Part shown: one piece after another, positions 9,566 to 22,332 of the stretch
Layout of the letters: each line of letters begins with the position of its first letter
Numbering within the stretch: the first letter of the stretch is position 1
NCBI RefSeq assembly: GCF_013306565.1
Contig: NZ_PZPO01000004.1
Coordinates: 434,001 to 498,000, forward strand
Length of the DNA stretch: 64,000 nucleotides
Reading direction: 5' to 3'
Origin: Hyphomicrobium sulfonivorans
GTDB taxonomy: Bacteria; Pseudomonadota; Alphaproteobacteria; Rhizobiales; Hyphomicrobiaceae
Notes under the pieces: generated by a model
The model's database searches: none
Seen by the model: only the letters and a program-made list of their open reading frames with translations
What the model was told of the DNA's origin: nothing
Program-made: the position numbers and the translations under genes

Positions 9566-9579
9566 TGCTCTGTTGAACC

Positions 9580-9747
9580 TCAGCCGCCTGGCGTTTCGGC
9601 TATGCACTTGCCTGCAGCGGCATCCCAATCGTAGCCCTCGGCCTTGTCACAGGCCTCTTTCGTCGTCGGCGGTGCAGGATCGGCAAAGGCTGGCGCCGCA
9701 AACACGACTGCGGATCCAAGTACCATCAATGAAAGAATTGCTTTCAT
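9580..9747 (-). CDS. Small exported peptide, 55 residues
   Basis: The minus strand encodes a short protein beginning MKAILSLMVLGSAVVFAAPA and continuing FADPAPPTTKEACDKAEG. A ribosome-binding site (AGGAG) lies eight bases upstream of the ATG. The first about 22 residues are a typical signal peptide with an A-F-A cleavage site; the mature part, about 33 residues, has two cysteines (EACDKAEG and AGKCIAE) that could form a disulfide. Similar very small two-cysteine exported peptides are common in Alphaproteobacteria; function unknown. Confidence 0.65.
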   Translation of the reverse strand: MKAILSLMVLGSAVVFAAPAFADPAPPTTKEACDKAEGYDWDAAAGKCIAETPGG

Positions 9748-9903
9748 GCTTCATACTCCTGTCTAAACAGGGATATGATTGCTCAGTAGGCTGCTTAACG
9801 CCAACATCGATGCATCACGTGGCAAAGGCGCGAAAAAATACCGTCCCACAAAGGTGCAGCAGTAAAAGACCAAACAAACACGCTTCAAAATCGTTATTTG
9901 CGC

Positions 9904-9939
9904 GCCGGCGGCTTTGCTGCGCAGAGCCAGCCGCCGGTG
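9904..9939. repeat. Intergenic palindrome, copy A (variant)
   Basis: Hairpin with outer arms CCGGCGGCT / AGCCGCCGG and an inner part TTGCTGCGCAGAGCC. It is the first of three palindromes in a row after the ettA stop codon. It lacks the asymmetric internal loop of the standard copies. Confidence 0.75.
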
Positions 9940-9950
9940 CCTGTTAGTTG

Positions 9951-9987
9951 CGCTGGCGACTTCCCTACGGGGAGCCGGCCGCCAGCG
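9951..9987. repeat. Intergenic palindrome, copy B
   Basis: Outer stem CGCTGGCG / CGCCAGCG, constant asymmetric loop A versus GCCGG, inner stem CTTCCC / GGGGAG. It lies 11 bases from copy A. Confidence 0.85.
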
Positions 9988-9999
9988 ATTGTTTGTCTG

Positions 10000-10037
10000 C
10001 GCTGGCGACTCCCCTGCGCGGAGCCGGCCGCCAGCGC
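10000..10037. repeat. Intergenic palindrome, copy C
   Basis: Outer stem CGCTGGCG / CGCCAGCG, asymmetric loop A versus GCCGG, inner stem CTCC / GGAG. It ends ten bases from the ettA stop codon, so the ettA transcript would carry copies C, B and A in that order. Confidence 0.85.
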
Positions 10038-10046
10038 GTTTGTCTT

Positions 10047-11705
10047 TTATCTCTCGAAGCGCTTGAACTTGATCCGATGCGGTTCAACAGCGGCATCGCC
10101 CAGACGGCGCTTTTTGTCTTCCTCATAGGCTTCGAAGTTACCTTCAAACCATTCGACGTGGCTGTCGCCTTCGAAGGCCAGAATGTGCGTGGCGAGACGA
10201 TCAAGGAAGAAGCGATCGTGCGAGATCACCACGGCGCAACCGGGGAAGTCTTCCAGCGCCGATTCCAGCGCACCAAGCGTTTCAGTGTCGAGATCGTTGG
10301 TCGGCTCGTCGAGCAGCAGCAGGTTGCCGCCCTCCTTCAACATCTTGGCCAGATGCACGCGGTTGCGCTCACCGCCCGACAGCAAGCCCACCTTCTTCTG
10401 CTGATCTGCGCCCTTGAAGTTGAACCAGCCGCAATAGGCTCGCGATGACATCTCGCGCTTGTCGCCAAACTTCATGATGTCGAGACCGCCGGAGATTTCC
10501 TCCCAGACGGTTTTCTTGTCATCAAGGTGATCGCGGTTCTGATCGACGTACGACAGCTTGACCGTCGGACCGATCTTGATCGAACCGTCGTCCGGCTGCT
10601 CCTGTCCCGTCAGCATCTTGAACAACGTCGTCTTACCGGCGCCGTTCGGACCGATCACGCCGACAATGCCACCGGGCGGAAGCTTGAACGACAGCCCGTC
10701 GATCAGCAGCCGGTCGCCGAATGCCTTCGTCAGCCCATCGGCCTCAATCACCATGTCGCCCAGACGCGGGCCAGCGGCGATCGAGAACGACGCCTTGCCC
10801 ACATCCTCGCGGCCGGACTGTTCGACCAACTTGTCGAACGCGGTAATACGCGCCTTCGACTTGGCCTGCCGTGCCTTGGGCGATGAGCGGATCCATTCCA
10901 GCTCGCGGCTGATGTGCTTCTGGCGATTGTCTTCAGCCGACTTCTCGCTTTCGGCGCGCTTGGCCTTCTGCTCCAGCCAGCTCGAATAATTGCCCTTCCA
11001 CGGCACGCCCTGGCCGCGATCCAGTTCCAGCGTCCATTCGGTGATGTTGTCGAGGAAGTAGCGATCGTGGGTGACCAGGATCACGCAACCCTCGTACTCC
11101 TTCAGATACCGCTCCAGCCACGCAACGCTTTCAGCGTCGAGATGGTTGGTCGGCTCGTCGAGCAGCAGAATGTCCGGCTTGGACAGCAGCAGACGCGTCA
11201 GCGCCACACGACGCTTTTCACCGCCCGAAAGCTTGGTGACGTCGCCATCGCCCGGCGGACAGCGCAGCGCATCGAGCGCCTGCTCCACCTGCGTATCGAG
11301 ATCCCAAAGGTTGAGCGCGTCGATCTTGTCCTGCAGCGCAGTCATCTCGTCGGCGGTTTCTTCAGAATAGTTGGCCGCGATCTCGTTGTAACGGTCGAGG
11401 ATCGCCTTCTTCTCGCCAACGCCTTCCATCGCGTTGCCCAGCACGTCCTTGGTCGGATCGAGCTCAGGCTCCTGCGGCAGGTAGCCGACGCGAATGCCAT
11501 CGGCAGGACGCGCTTCACCCAGGAAGTCGTCGACCGTGCCAGCCATGATCTTCAGCAGCGTCGACTTACCTGCGCCGTTGAGGCCCACGACGCCGATCTT
11601 GGCGCCGGGCAGGAACGACAGCGAGATATCTTTCAGAACCTGCTTGCCCCCCGGATAGGTCTTGGAGAGCTTGTGCATGTGATAGACGTATTGCGGGTTC
11701 GCCAC
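10047..11705 (-). CDS. ettA: Energy-dependent translational throttle protein EttA (ABC-F)
   Basis: About 552 residues, matching the usual EttA length near 555. Two ABC domains: Walker [10 protein letters not shown] (about 41-49) and GPNGAGKTT (about 355), signatures LSGGEKRR and LSGGERNR, Walker [13 protein letters not shown] and [12 protein letters not shown]. EttA binds the ribosomal E site and adjusts the first peptide bond according to the ATP/ADP ratio. I start it at the GTG at 11705 because a strong AGGAGG lies eight bases upstream and the protein then begins [17 protein letters not shown], as EttA does. A start at 11777 would add 24 residues not expected. Three palindromic repeats follow the stop. 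Confidence 0.95.
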   Translation of the reverse strand: MANPQYVYHMHKLSKTYPGGKQVLKDISLSFLPGAKIGVVGLNGAGKSTLLKIMAGTVDDFLGEARPADGIRVGYLPQEPELDPTKDVLGNAMEGVGEKKAILDRYNEIAANYSEETADEMTALQDKIDALNLWDLDTQVEQALDALRCPPGDGDVTKLSGGEKRRVALTRLLLSKPDILLLDEPTNHLDAESVAWLERYLKEYEGCVILVTHDRYFLDNITEWTLELDRGQGVPWKGNYSSWLEQKAKRAESEKSAEDNRQKHISRELEWIRSSPKARQAKSKARITAFDKLVEQSGREDVGKASFSIAAGPRLGDMVIEADGLTKAFGDRLLIDGLSFKLPPGGIVGVIGPNGAGKTTLFKMLTGQEQPDDGSIKIGPTVKLSYVDQNRDHLDDKKTVWEEISGGLDIMKFGDKREMSSRAYCGWFNFKGADQQKKVGLLSGGERNRVHLAKMLKEGGNLLLLDEPTNDLDTETLGALESALEDFPGCAVVISHDRFFLDRLATHILAFEGDSHVEWFEGNFEAYEEDKKRRLGDAAVEPHRIKFKRFER

Positions 11706-12210
11706 GGGGGCGGCCTCCTCGATCGTAGGTGCGGGAAAATCTGACCGCCTTCTAGCCGATTGCGGGCCGCGCCTCAAATGCGGCGGCTTGGCCCCCGCGA
11801 TTTAGCGCTTAGCCCCTTGACGGCAGCGCTATTCGCCAGATCGCTGGATAATCGGGCACGAAGCCTGATGCAGCCAGCCCGATGCCGCGTTACGGAGGCG
11901 GAGTTCCCGGCTAGAGCCCCATGCCGGCGCCTGATACGGGTTTCCGTGTTTGCAGCCAATGGCCTGCAGGCTGGTTGATGCGCTGCATCATCGGAAGCTA
12001 ACAACACATGGCATATGTGGCTCTTTTGTCGCGCGCGATCTCGAAACCGTACGCACACAGACTTTGCCGTTGCAGCAGCAGCCTATCCCGCTAGCGTCTG
12101 CCCCAACGGCGCGCCTCGGGGGGAGCAGCGCTGCCGTGGCAACGCTCACCAATTCATTGCCGGCACGCGCCGCGATGTCCCCCACCGGCGCGCGGAAGGA
12201 TGATGTTGTA
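11706..12210. other. Long intergenic region between divergent ettA and a small exported protein
   Basis: About 500 bases without a credible gene. Reading frames cross it, but they have no ribosome-binding sites and no recognisable protein. It should hold the ettA promoter and that of the exported protein at 12211. Short palindromic words occur (GCCTGCAGGC near 11963-11972) but no tRNA or known riboswitch is visible. Confidence 0.4.
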
Positions 12211-12558
12211 ATGCGTAAGCTTTTCGCTGTCGTCGGGGCAGCGGCGCTGCTTGCCCTCGGCACCCAGGCCGCCGATGCCGGCCACAAGATCAAGAAGGTT
12301 GTAGCCAAGACGTACATCTGCTGGGGATCGGTCGAAGGCCATACCGACTGCGCCGCGCTGCCCAAGCGTTATTTCGTTCCGGGGGTAAAGCGCCCGACCT
12401 GCTGCAACGTGCGCGGCGACACTGACCGCGCCGAGTTCATTCTCACCCGCAAACGCATCGCCGCCCTCGCCGCGCAGGGCATCAAAACCGACACCATGGC
12501 GCCGGGCGCCGCCGCGGGCCTGCAGGCCGTGTGCAAGAAGGTGAAGGTCAAACGCTGA
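12211..12558 (+). CDS. Small exported protein of unknown function
   Basis: The 115-residue protein starts with MRKLFAVVGAAALLALGTQA, a clear signal peptide, with GGAAGGA upstream of the ATG. The frame is open further upstream, to 11950, but that part is not needed for the signal. The mature part is basic (HKIKKVVAKT; ends KKVKVKR) and has five cysteines (ICWGS, TDCAA, TCCNV, AVCKK). No family is recognised. A good terminator follows, so it is likely a single-gene transcript. Confidence 0.65.
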   Translation: MRKLFAVVGAAALLALGTQAADAGHKIKKVVAKTYICWGSVEGHTDCAALPKRYFVPGVKRPTCCNVRGDTDRAEFILTRKRIAALAAQGIKTDTMAPGAAAGLQAVCKKVKVKR

Positions 12559-12602
12559 AACTGATCGCGGCCCAGAAGACTATTGCAAATAGCAGTCGCG
12601 TT

Positions 12603-12641
12603 GACGGCCTCGCAGCATCGCTGGTGAGGCCGTCCTTTTTT
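12603..12641 (+). terminator. Rho-independent terminator
   Basis: Stem GACGGCCTC / GAGGCCGTC with a 14-base loop, then C followed by a run of six T. It follows the small exported protein by 44 bases and precedes the converging CPBP protease gene. Confidence 0.85.
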
Positions 12642-12677
12642 ACGCTGGCGGAGAACGGACTCGTTCTCTCCTACGCA

Positions 12678-13412
12678 TTAGCGCCAGGTGAGAATGCCGA
12701 CGCCGGTGAAGAAATAGCGCCCGAGCCCAACCGTAAACACCAGCCAGCCCCACAGCGTGTGCTCGATGAATACCGCCCAGAATGAACGCGTCATCGCATA
12801 GCGCCACGCAAACAGCATGCCCGCAGCCATGGTGCCGTAAATCGCCAGCGGCGTGCCGATTACAATGTGTCCGATGCCGAACAGCACACCGTTGAGCAGG
12901 ATCGCTGCCCACCACGCGCGCCCGAACAACACGCCGTAACGGTGAAAATAAAACGTGCGATAAAGCATCTCCTGCGCCAGCACCGACATCAGCGGATACA
13001 GCAGCATGATGCGCTCCCAGACCTCAGGACGGTTGCGCGGCAACTCCAGAAACTGCCCCGGAAGATATTGGTGCACATAGGCGGCAACCAAGCCCCCGCC
13101 GAGCGCAAATACCGCCAGAATTGACGTCAACTGACCAAGGCTGAAGCCTCGCGAAAGTTCGCGCCGGAATGTGAATGTGCGGTCCAGCACAAGAAACACG
13201 ACGACCAGTAACAGCACCGGCAGCAACGCAATGAACACCGGCACGCGCTCGGTATGCACGGCATAGTCGACGGCAAGCGGCGCCAACAGAAACAGCAGCG
13301 CCATCTCAATCCAGCGCCACGCGCGCATCACAGGTGTCAGCTCGGGAAGCGATATGGTGCCGCCTGCGCGCAGCGCGTTTGCATCCGGCTGTACGCTCGC
13401 CGCTTCCGACAT
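12678..13412 (-). CDS. CPBP (Abi) family intramembrane protease
   Basis: The 244-residue protein has about six to seven membrane helices. The CPBP motifs are present in slightly altered form: QEMLYR where EExxxR is usual, FGIGH for FxxxH, and a third His in EHTLWGW. The family are glutamate intramembrane proteases related to Rce1; bacterial roles include bacteriocin immunity and envelope processing, and the substrate here is unknown. Its start codon overlaps the stop of the ELM1-like gene by one base (TGATG), so the two are translationally coupled. Confidence 0.82.
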   Translation of the reverse strand: MSEAASVQPDANALRAGGTISLPELTPVMRAWRWIEMALLFLLAPLAVDYAVHTERVPVFIALLPVLLLVVVFLVLDRTFTFRRELSRGFSLGQLTSILAVFALGGGLVAAYVHQYLPGQFLELPRNRPEVWERIMLLYPLMSVLAQEMLYRTFYFHRYGVLFGRAWWAAILLNGVLFGIGHIVIGTPLAIYGTMAAGMLFAWRYAMTRSFWAVFIEHTLWGWLVFTVGLGRYFFTGVGILTWR

Positions 13413-14413
13413 CAGCGGCTTGCCCGCGACACCAGCCAGCCGCGTTCGACCTCACGCGCAATGGTGTCGGCGGAATAGAGCGGTTCGTAACTCCAGTCAG
13501 GCAGCGCATCCAGCCGATCAGGCAGTGGACGCGTAGCGCCGTGCGCACGCAAAACCTCATGGAAGCGGCGGAACTTGTCCGAGCCGCCGCCGGGTGTATG
13601 CACCAGCACCGGCCGGCCGGTTGCCGCTGCCTCGCCGGTCATGTTCACGCTGTCAGCGGTGACAACGAACGCATCGGCGTGCGCCAGAAAATCGGGATAG
13701 GGATTAGCGCCGGCTCCATCCCACAGGATGCGCGGATACGGCCGCGTTGCTGCGTCGGTCACTTCAAGCAGGCGCGCATGGGTCCGACGCGACGGCGTAA
13801 TCATGAAACTCGCGCCCAAAGCGCCAATCGATCGCAGCGCGCCAGCAAACCGCTCATCGTCCTCCGGTCGAAAATCATAGACGGCGTTCTTGCCGCCGAG
13901 AATGACGGCAACGCGCGGAGCCGTTAGCGCCGCGATATTTTCCGGCATGGCAGCGCGCAGACTTACAATGCGTGTTGGCGAATAGCTGTGCGGCGCCGTC
14001 AGCGTCGTGACGACATTTGGCCCACGCAGACGATCATGCTGCGGCACCCAGATCAAATCAGCGACGCCAAGCCCGGCGCGCGTATCCAGCATCATCAGCG
14101 TGAACGTCGCAGGCGAACGGCGGCGCAGTGCCTTGAGATACGGTACGGCGGAACGGCCCAGCGCGATCGCAATATCCGGCCACGGCGGCGCGAACGCACT
14201 GCTCAGCTGGCCAAAGCGCTCTGACGGCGCCACCGGCCCCCACGGCGCCAGCAGTTTGAAAACACCGCGCGGCGCGATGGGCTTCATCGCATAGTCCAGC
14301 CCCAGCGCATCGGCGACACCGCGCGTCTGTGCGTCCATACCGGCGGCACCGGTGGTAAAAATCCACGCGGTTTTGCCCGCCAGCGGCCGGTTCGTTTCAG
14401 TGGCTGCATCCAT
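13412..14413 (-). CDS. Mitochondrial-fission ELM1 family protein (DUF1022)
   Basis: About 333 residues. It resembles the bacterial relatives of plant ELM1 (COG3660), which have a glycosyltransferase-B-like fold: WIFTTGAAGMDAQTRGVADA at the start, IALGRSAVPYLKALRRRS, DLIWVPQHDRLRGPNV, VAVILGGKN, and a C-terminal FVVTADSVNMTGEAAATGRP. The C-terminal part looks like a nucleotide-sugar binding site, but no activity is established. The frame is open upstream to a TTG at 14479; I prefer the ATG at 14413 on family grounds although its ribosome-binding site is weak. It is coupled to the CPBP protease gene. Confidence 0.85.
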   Translation of the reverse strand: MDAATETNRPLAGKTAWIFTTGAAGMDAQTRGVADALGLDYAMKPIAPRGVFKLLAPWGPVAPSERFGQLSSAFAPPWPDIAIALGRSAVPYLKALRRRSPATFTLMMLDTRAGLGVADLIWVPQHDRLRGPNVVTTLTAPHSYSPTRIVSLRAAMPENIAALTAPRVAVILGGKNAVYDFRPEDDERFAGALRSIGALGASFMITPSRRTHARLLEVTDAATRPYPRILWDGAGANPYPDFLAHADAFVVTADSVNMTGEAAATGRPVLVHTPGGGSDKFRRFHEVLRAHGATRPLPDRLDALPDWSYEPLYSADTIAREVERGWLVSRASR

Positions 14414-14655
14414 GTCCGATACCGTGCACGCCTCTGTTGTTCCGACACGCGGTTTAGCGCGCTGAACGCAGCGCGCCAATTCTCAATGCTACCACCCAGC
14501 GGCGTGAGCCGCATTGCGGATCGCGCGCCGGGCAGCTTGCGCGTCACCAATTCGGCAGAACGTGGCCAGGCTCTAGCCAAACCGGGGCGCATCGTGCAAC
14601 TTCGCGGCACGCACCGGCGCGGCTCCCGTTCCGGTCTTCGCGGAGATTTCACCCG

Positions 14656-15141
14656 ATGGCGTTGCGCCTCGACCCTGTAGACTGGCGCATTCTGAAGGAA
14701 TTGCAGGCCGACGGCAGCATCACCAACGTCGCGCTTGCCTCCCGCGTCGGCCTTTCACCCCCGCCCTGTCTGCGCCGCGTGCGCGCGCTTGAACAGGCCG
14801 GGTTGATTGCCGGCTATACCGTGCTGCTGGATGAGGCCGCATTGGGGTTCGGGCTTACAGCATTCGCCATGGTCGGGTTGCATAATCAGGCCGAAGCAGA
14901 ACTGCATGCGTTCGAAAACCGCGTGCTTGGTTGGCCCATCGTGCGCGAAGCTTACATGCTTTCTGGCGAGAGCGACTTCATGCTGAAATGCGTCGCCAAG
15001 GATCTGCCTGCGTTTCAGGATTTCGTGCTGGAAGATCTCACCGCCGCGCCCAATGTCGCCAGCGTCAAAACCTTCCTGACCATCCGCCGCGCCAAGCGCG
15101 AACCCGGTGTTCCCATCGGCAGCGCGCAGGCAAAAAGCTAG
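14656..15141 (+). CDS. Lrp/AsnC family transcriptional regulator
   Basis: The 161-residue protein has an N-terminal helix-turn-helix (LDPVDWRILKELQADGSITN, then VALASRVGLSPPPCLRRVRA) and a C-terminal RAM ligand-binding domain (AYMLSGESDFMLKCVAKDL, LTAAPNVASVKTFLTIR). Such regulators respond to amino acids and act as dimers or octamers. GGAG lies ten bases before the ATG. It is divergent from the ELM1-like gene and no obvious amino-acid target gene is adjacent. A GC-rich hairpin follows the stop codon. Confidence 0.93.
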   Translation: MALRLDPVDWRILKELQADGSITNVALASRVGLSPPPCLRRVRALEQAGLIAGYTVLLDEAALGFGLTAFAMVGLHNQAEAELHAFENRVLGWPIVREAYMLSGESDFMLKCVAKDLPAFQDFVLEDLTAAPNVASVKTFLTIRRAKREPGVPIGSAQAKS

Positions 15142-15178
15142 CAGCGGGGCGAAAACCCATACGGCCACCTCTATACGC

Positions 15179-15210
15179 TGACGGCGCCAAGGTTGCCCAT
15201 GGCGCCGTCA
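15179..15210. terminator. GC-rich hairpin after the Lrp gene, no T-run
   Basis: An 11-bp perfect stem, TGACGGCGCCA / TGGCGCCGTCA, with a 10-base loop, lies between the convergent Lrp and greA genes. No T-run follows on either strand, so it is either a factor-assisted terminator or an mRNA end-stabiliser. Confidence 0.4.
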
Positions 15211-15314
15211 AATGCATTGAAACGTTCTCGCTAAAGATCCGTCCGGATCATGCAATGGAAAACATGAAGCGAACCCGTGCGCGGCTCAGCTCGCGCGGCC
15301 GCATCGCTCCGTTC

Positions 15315-15794
15315 TCACTTCCACTCGATCTTCACGACCTCATAGGAGCGCGCTCCGCGCGGCGTCGTGACCTCGGCGGTTTCGCCCTTGGACTTGCCGA
15401 TCAGCGCCCGCGCGATGGGCGAGGAAATCGAGATCTTGCCGTCCTTCACGCTGGCTTCCATGTCGCCGACGATTTTGTATTTGACCTTCTCGTCGGTGTC
15501 CTCGTCGATCAACGTCACCGTTGCGCCGAATTTCACCGTGTCGCCCGACAGCTTGGAGGTATCGATCACTTCGGCGCGTCCGAGCCGGTCTTCCAGATCC
15601 GCGACGCGAGCCTCGTTTAGGCCCTGCGCCTCCTTGGCCGCGTGATACTCGGCGTTCTCCGACAGGTCGCCATGGGCGCGCGCTTCGGCGATAGCCTGGA
15701 TGATCCGGGGACGCTCTTCCGACTTGAGGCGCTGCAGCTCAACTTCAAGCGTGTTGAAGCCCTCAACGGTCATCGGGACACGTTCCATGCTCAT
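15315..15794 (-). CDS. greA: Transcription elongation factor GreA
   Basis: The 159-residue protein begins [13 protein letters not shown] and has the Gre coiled coil with the catalytic tip acidic pair in [19 protein letters not shown], then a C-terminal FKBP-like domain ([26 protein letters not shown]). GreA rescues backtracked RNA polymerase by stimulating transcript cleavage. It lies 131 bases downstream of carB in the same direction and is probably the last gene of that leftward transcript. Confidence 0.97.
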   Translation of the reverse strand: MSMERVPMTVEGFNTLEVELQRLKSEERPRIIQAIAEARAHGDLSENAEYHAAKEAQGLNEARVADLEDRLGRAEVIDTSKLSGDTVKFGATVTLIDEDTDEKVKYKIVGDMEASVKDGKISISSPIARALIGKSKGETAEVTTPRGARSYEVVKIEWK

Positions 15795-15925
15795 TACCTA
15801 ATATCTCCCTTCGGCCTGGCAGGCGTCTGCCAGGACCACCGACGGTCGTTGCCGATCAACATGTGTGTGCAGTTACGCGTGAAATGGACCGCTCCACCCA
15901 AACGGCTGGAACGGCCCACAACGGC

Positions 15926-19261
<3,336 letters not shown>

Positions 19262-19391
19262 GAGCCGGCCTTTTATTCATGATCGGGGAGTTTGGCTATA
19301 GCCCCATTTCCGCACACGTATGCCACCGCCTGATCGATACGGCGGTGGCGCGATCAAAAAAGCTTGGGGAAAGCGCGTTTGCGCCATCCAC

Positions 19392-20093
19392 CTACTTCTG
19401 CTCAGCGGGCTTTTCAACCGGCGCTGCAGCGGCAGCAGGCGCATCCGCCGCGGCCTTCACCTCGGGCTGCTGCACCTTCAAGTCCACTGGGTACGAGTAG
19501 TTAGCCTGAAAGAACGGATTTTCCAGAGCGTTGGCGCGCGTGAAAACGCTGCGCATCGGCAGGCCCGTAATCGAATCCACATAAATCACGCGCACCGGCC
19601 GATCGGCAGCCTTGGCTTCACCCGCGTTGGGAAGCTGGTCCGGGTTCTCAGCCTGATAGGCGAGATAGTTCTTGCCCGAAACAGTTTTGCGACCGAGGCA
19701 CTCGTAGTCGCCCATCTTGTCCTTTTCGAGGTCCTTCAGCGTTTCCTGCATCTGCTCGGCCATCGCGACGGCGATTTCCTTGTCGAGCACTTCCCAGTTG
19801 CCGCCGTCCATGCGCGTCCAGCCGTCGTTGCCGATCACGATGGTTTCGACGGGGCGCGGCTCAGTGCTGGAGGTCACATGCTGGCGCAAGCGGTTCGGCA
19901 GCACATAATCGACGGTCATGTCGACGAGACCGTCCTCGGTGAACATCTTGGTTTCCATGCGGAAGCCGCTGCTGTTGCGCTGCCGGTCCAACGCCGTCGC
20001 CACCTCGTCCTTGCAGGCGGCATGGGCCAGCGGTGCGGCCAACATCATAAGGGCTAGGGCCGTCACAACCCGGACCATGTTCTGCTTTTCCAT
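19392..20093 (-). CDS. Exported protein of unknown function between carA and carB
   Basis: About 233 residues from the ATG at 20093, which has GAGGAA nine bases upstream; a longer frame to 20150 has no such site. A signal peptide ends ALAHA, followed by CKDEVATALDRQRN. The body has the look of a LolA/LolB-like or YceI-size beta-sheet domain (GFRMETKMFTEDGLVDMTVD, YVLPNRLRQHVTSS, VIGNDGWTRMDGGNWEV), which would suit binding a hydrophobic ligand. It has a second cysteine in DYECLGRKT and ends in an Ala/Pro/Lys tail. No family is certain. It sits in the car gene block in the same direction. Confidence 0.7.
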   Translation of the reverse strand: MEKQNMVRVVTALALMMLAAPLAHAACKDEVATALDRQRNSSGFRMETKMFTEDGLVDMTVDYVLPNRLRQHVTSSTEPRPVETIVIGNDGWTRMDGGNWEVLDKEIAVAMAEQMQETLKDLEKDKMGDYECLGRKTVSGKNYLAYQAENPDQLPNAGEAKAADRPVRVIYVDSITGLPMRSVFTRANALENPFFQANYSYPVDLKVQQPEVKAAADAPAAAAAPVEKPAEQK

Positions 20094-20330
20094 TCTTGCG
20101 CTTCCTCGCTTATGCTTTTGCACGCGCTTATATCGGTTTTTTGTGCGCATGCCCGCCTTCCGGGCCGATAGAGTTGATACGGGCCTTTCAGTCGCGTGGA
20201 AGTGACCCTACAGCAGCCATCACCGAGCCGGAATGCCAGCCGTGATTAATGTTCCGTAGGGTCCCGTGCTGTTTAGCGGCGCCCCAGGCGTCGCCTCGGG
20301 GCACTCGATTTTCGTTCATCCGGGCGGAAA

Positions 20331-21530
20331 TCAACCGGCCTTCTGGCTGCGCATCAGGTCCACGAAGCGCTTGAACAGATAGTGGCTGTCCTGAGGACCG
20401 GGCGAAGCCTCGGGGTGATACTGCACCGAGAACACCGGCTTGCCCTTGAGCTCCAATCCGCAATTGGTGCCATCGAACAGCGAAACGTGGGTTTCCTCAA
20501 CGCCGGCCGGCAGCGTGTCGCGATCCACCGTGAAGCCGTGATTCATCGACGTGATCTCCACCTTCTGGGTGGCGTGATCCTTCACCGGATGATTGGCGCC
20601 GTGGTGGCCCTGCGGCATCTTTTTGGTCTTGGCGCCCAGCGCCAGCGCCAGCATCTGGTGGCCGAGGCAGATGCCGAACACCGGCAAACCGGATGCCACC
20701 ACCTTCTGGATCGCAGGCACGGCATACTCACCCGTCGCAGCCGGATCGCCCGGACCGTTCGACAGGAACACGCCATCGGGCTTGCGCTCCAGGATGTCAT
20801 CGGCCGTGGCGTTGGCGGGCAGCACCGTGACGCGGCATCCGGCCGAAGCCAGGCAACGCAGGATGTTGAGCTTCAGGCCATAGTCGATAGCGACGACGTG
20901 AAACTCGGGGTTTTCGTTGCGCCCATAGCCCTGGTTCCAGACCCACGCAGTCTGATCCCAGTTGTAGCTCTGGCCGCTGGTGACTTCCGGCACCAGATCC
21001 ATGCCCTCAAGACCCGGCCACGCCTTGGCTTCCGCCTTCAGCTTGTCGATGTCGAAATTGCCGGAGGGATCGTGCGCAATGACGCCGTTGGGATTGCCCA
21101 ACTCGCGGATGCGGGCCGTCAGTGCGCGCGTATCGACGTTGGCGATGCCGACGATGCCGCGCGCCTTCAGCCACTCATCCAGATGCTGCGCCGAACGATA
21201 GTTCGACGGACCGGTGATCGGCGCACGCAGTATCGCGCCACGCACACCGGAACGGGCGGCGAGGCTGGCGCTCTCGGTGTCCTCGGTGTTCACACCGACG
21301 TTGCCGATGTGCGGGAACGTGAAGGTGATGATCTGGCCCGCATAGGATGGGTCAGTCAGGATCTCCTGATAGCCCGTCATGGCGGTGTTGAAGCACACTT
21401 CGCCAACCGCCGTTCCGGTGGCACCGATGCCGGTACCGGAAATAACGGTGCCGTCGGCGAGAACAATGCGTGCTGTTGGCAGGGTATCTGCCCACGGTGG
21501 CGGCGGCGTTGAGGATGGCTGCGTCGTCAC
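20331..21530 (-). CDS. carA: Carbamoyl-phosphate synthase small subunit
   Basis: The 399-residue protein starts at GTG with GGAG upstream. The N-terminal domain carries [20 protein letters not shown] and [16 protein letters not shown]; the C-terminal class I glutaminase has the nucleophile Cys in [16 protein letters not shown] and the His/Glu in [18 protein letters not shown]. It supplies ammonia from glutamine to CarB. It is the first gene of a leftward group carA, exported protein, carB, greA. About 240 bases separate it from the exported-protein gene, so an internal promoter is possible. Confidence 0.98.
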   Translation of the reverse strand: MTTQPSSTPPPPWADTLPTARIVLADGTVISGTGIGATGTAVGEVCFNTAMTGYQEILTDPSYAGQIITFTFPHIGNVGVNTEDTESASLAARSGVRGAILRAPITGPSNYRSAQHLDEWLKARGIVGIANVDTRALTARIRELGNPNGVIAHDPSGNFDIDKLKAEAKAWPGLEGMDLVPEVTSGQSYNWDQTAWVWNQGYGRNENPEFHVVAIDYGLKLNILRCLASAGCRVTVLPANATADDILERKPDGVFLSNGPGDPAATGEYAVPAIQKVVASGLPVFGICLGHQMLALALGAKTKKMPQGHHGANHPVKDHATQKVEITSMNHGFTVDRDTLPAGVEETHVSLFDGTNCGLELKGKPVFSVQYHPEASPGPQDSHYLFKRFVDLMRSQKAG

Positions 21531-21882
21531 TGGCGGCTCCGGCGTTCGCGCGTATGGGCGGCGCAGCGGGCATGTGCCGGTACGCCGCGCGGACGCGATG
21601 CTTAAGGGGCGGAATTTCGGCGGAACCTATGGGAACCACGGGTTCCGGTCAACAGCCCACCTACGCACACCCCTCAAGCATTTTCGCGCAATGCTATGCG
21701 GGGGCTTAATACGGTGCGGTGAGCCATGCCCTAACATGGCGAAATAACCCGCTTGTGTGACGGGTGCTCGGTGCCCGGATCGGTCAAAACCGACAAAAAT
21801 TGCGGGCGATGATCGCAGCCCGCCCTTGCGGCGGACCGGCATGAACGCCTAAACAGCCCTTTGAAAAGCGAAGGAGGCGAAT
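21531..21882. other. Divergent promoter region, carA and gatB/yqeY-like gene
   Basis: About 350 bases hold promoters in both directions. I see no leader peptide, tRNA or known pyrimidine or arginine control element. The stretch 21756-21840 has several short GC-rich repeats (CCCGC.. / GCGGG..) but none with a T-run. Confidence 0.4.
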
Positions 21883-22332
21883 ATGCGCGACAAGATCAAC
21901 GACGACCTGAAGGCGGCCATGAAGGGCGGCAACAAGGAGCGCGTCGCCACCCTGCGCCTCATCAACGCGGCCATCAAGGCAGCCGATATCGATGCCCGTC
22001 CGTCCGGCAAGGACAAGATCGACGACGCCGATATCCTGACGGTGCTGGCAAAAATGGTGAAGCAGCGCCGCGATTCGATCGAGCAGTTCACCTCCGGCGG
22101 TCGCCCCGACCTTGCCGAGAAAGAGCAGGCCGAGGTCGTCATCATCGAGGACTACCTGCCCCAGCAGATGACTGAGGACGAGATCAAGGCCGCCATCACC
22201 GCCGCGATCGCCGAGACCGGCGCCGCTGGCGCCAAGGACATGGGCAAGGTGATGGGCGTGCTGAAGGGCAAATATGCCGGCCAGATGGATTTCGGCAAAG
22301 CCAGCGCTCTGGCCAAGTCTCTGCTCAGCTAA
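21883..22332 (+). CDS. GatB/YqeY domain protein
   Basis: The 149-residue helical protein (MRDKINDDLKAAMKGGNKER, TLRLINAAIKAADIDAR, DYLPQQMTEDEIKAAI, GKVMGVLKGKYAGQMDFGKA) matches the stand-alone YqeY family, which resembles the tRNA-binding tail of the GatB amidotransferase subunit. An AAGGAGG ribosome-binding site precedes the ATG. In many Alphaproteobacteria this gene lies just upstream of dnaG and rpoD, as here; the precise role is not established. Confidence 0.93.
   Translation: MRDKINDDLKAAMKGGNKERVATLRLINAAIKAADIDARPSGKDKIDDADILTVLAKMVKQRRDSIEQFTSGGRPDLAEKEQAEVVIIEDYLPQQMTEDEIKAAITAAIAETGAAGAKDMGKVMGVLKGKYAGQMDFGKASALAKSLLS

Noticed and set aside
9904-10037. The palindromes as integron attC sites
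   Set aside because: They have asymmetric bulges like attC, but there are no gene cassettes between copies, no intI gene in the window, and no conserved attC core sites.
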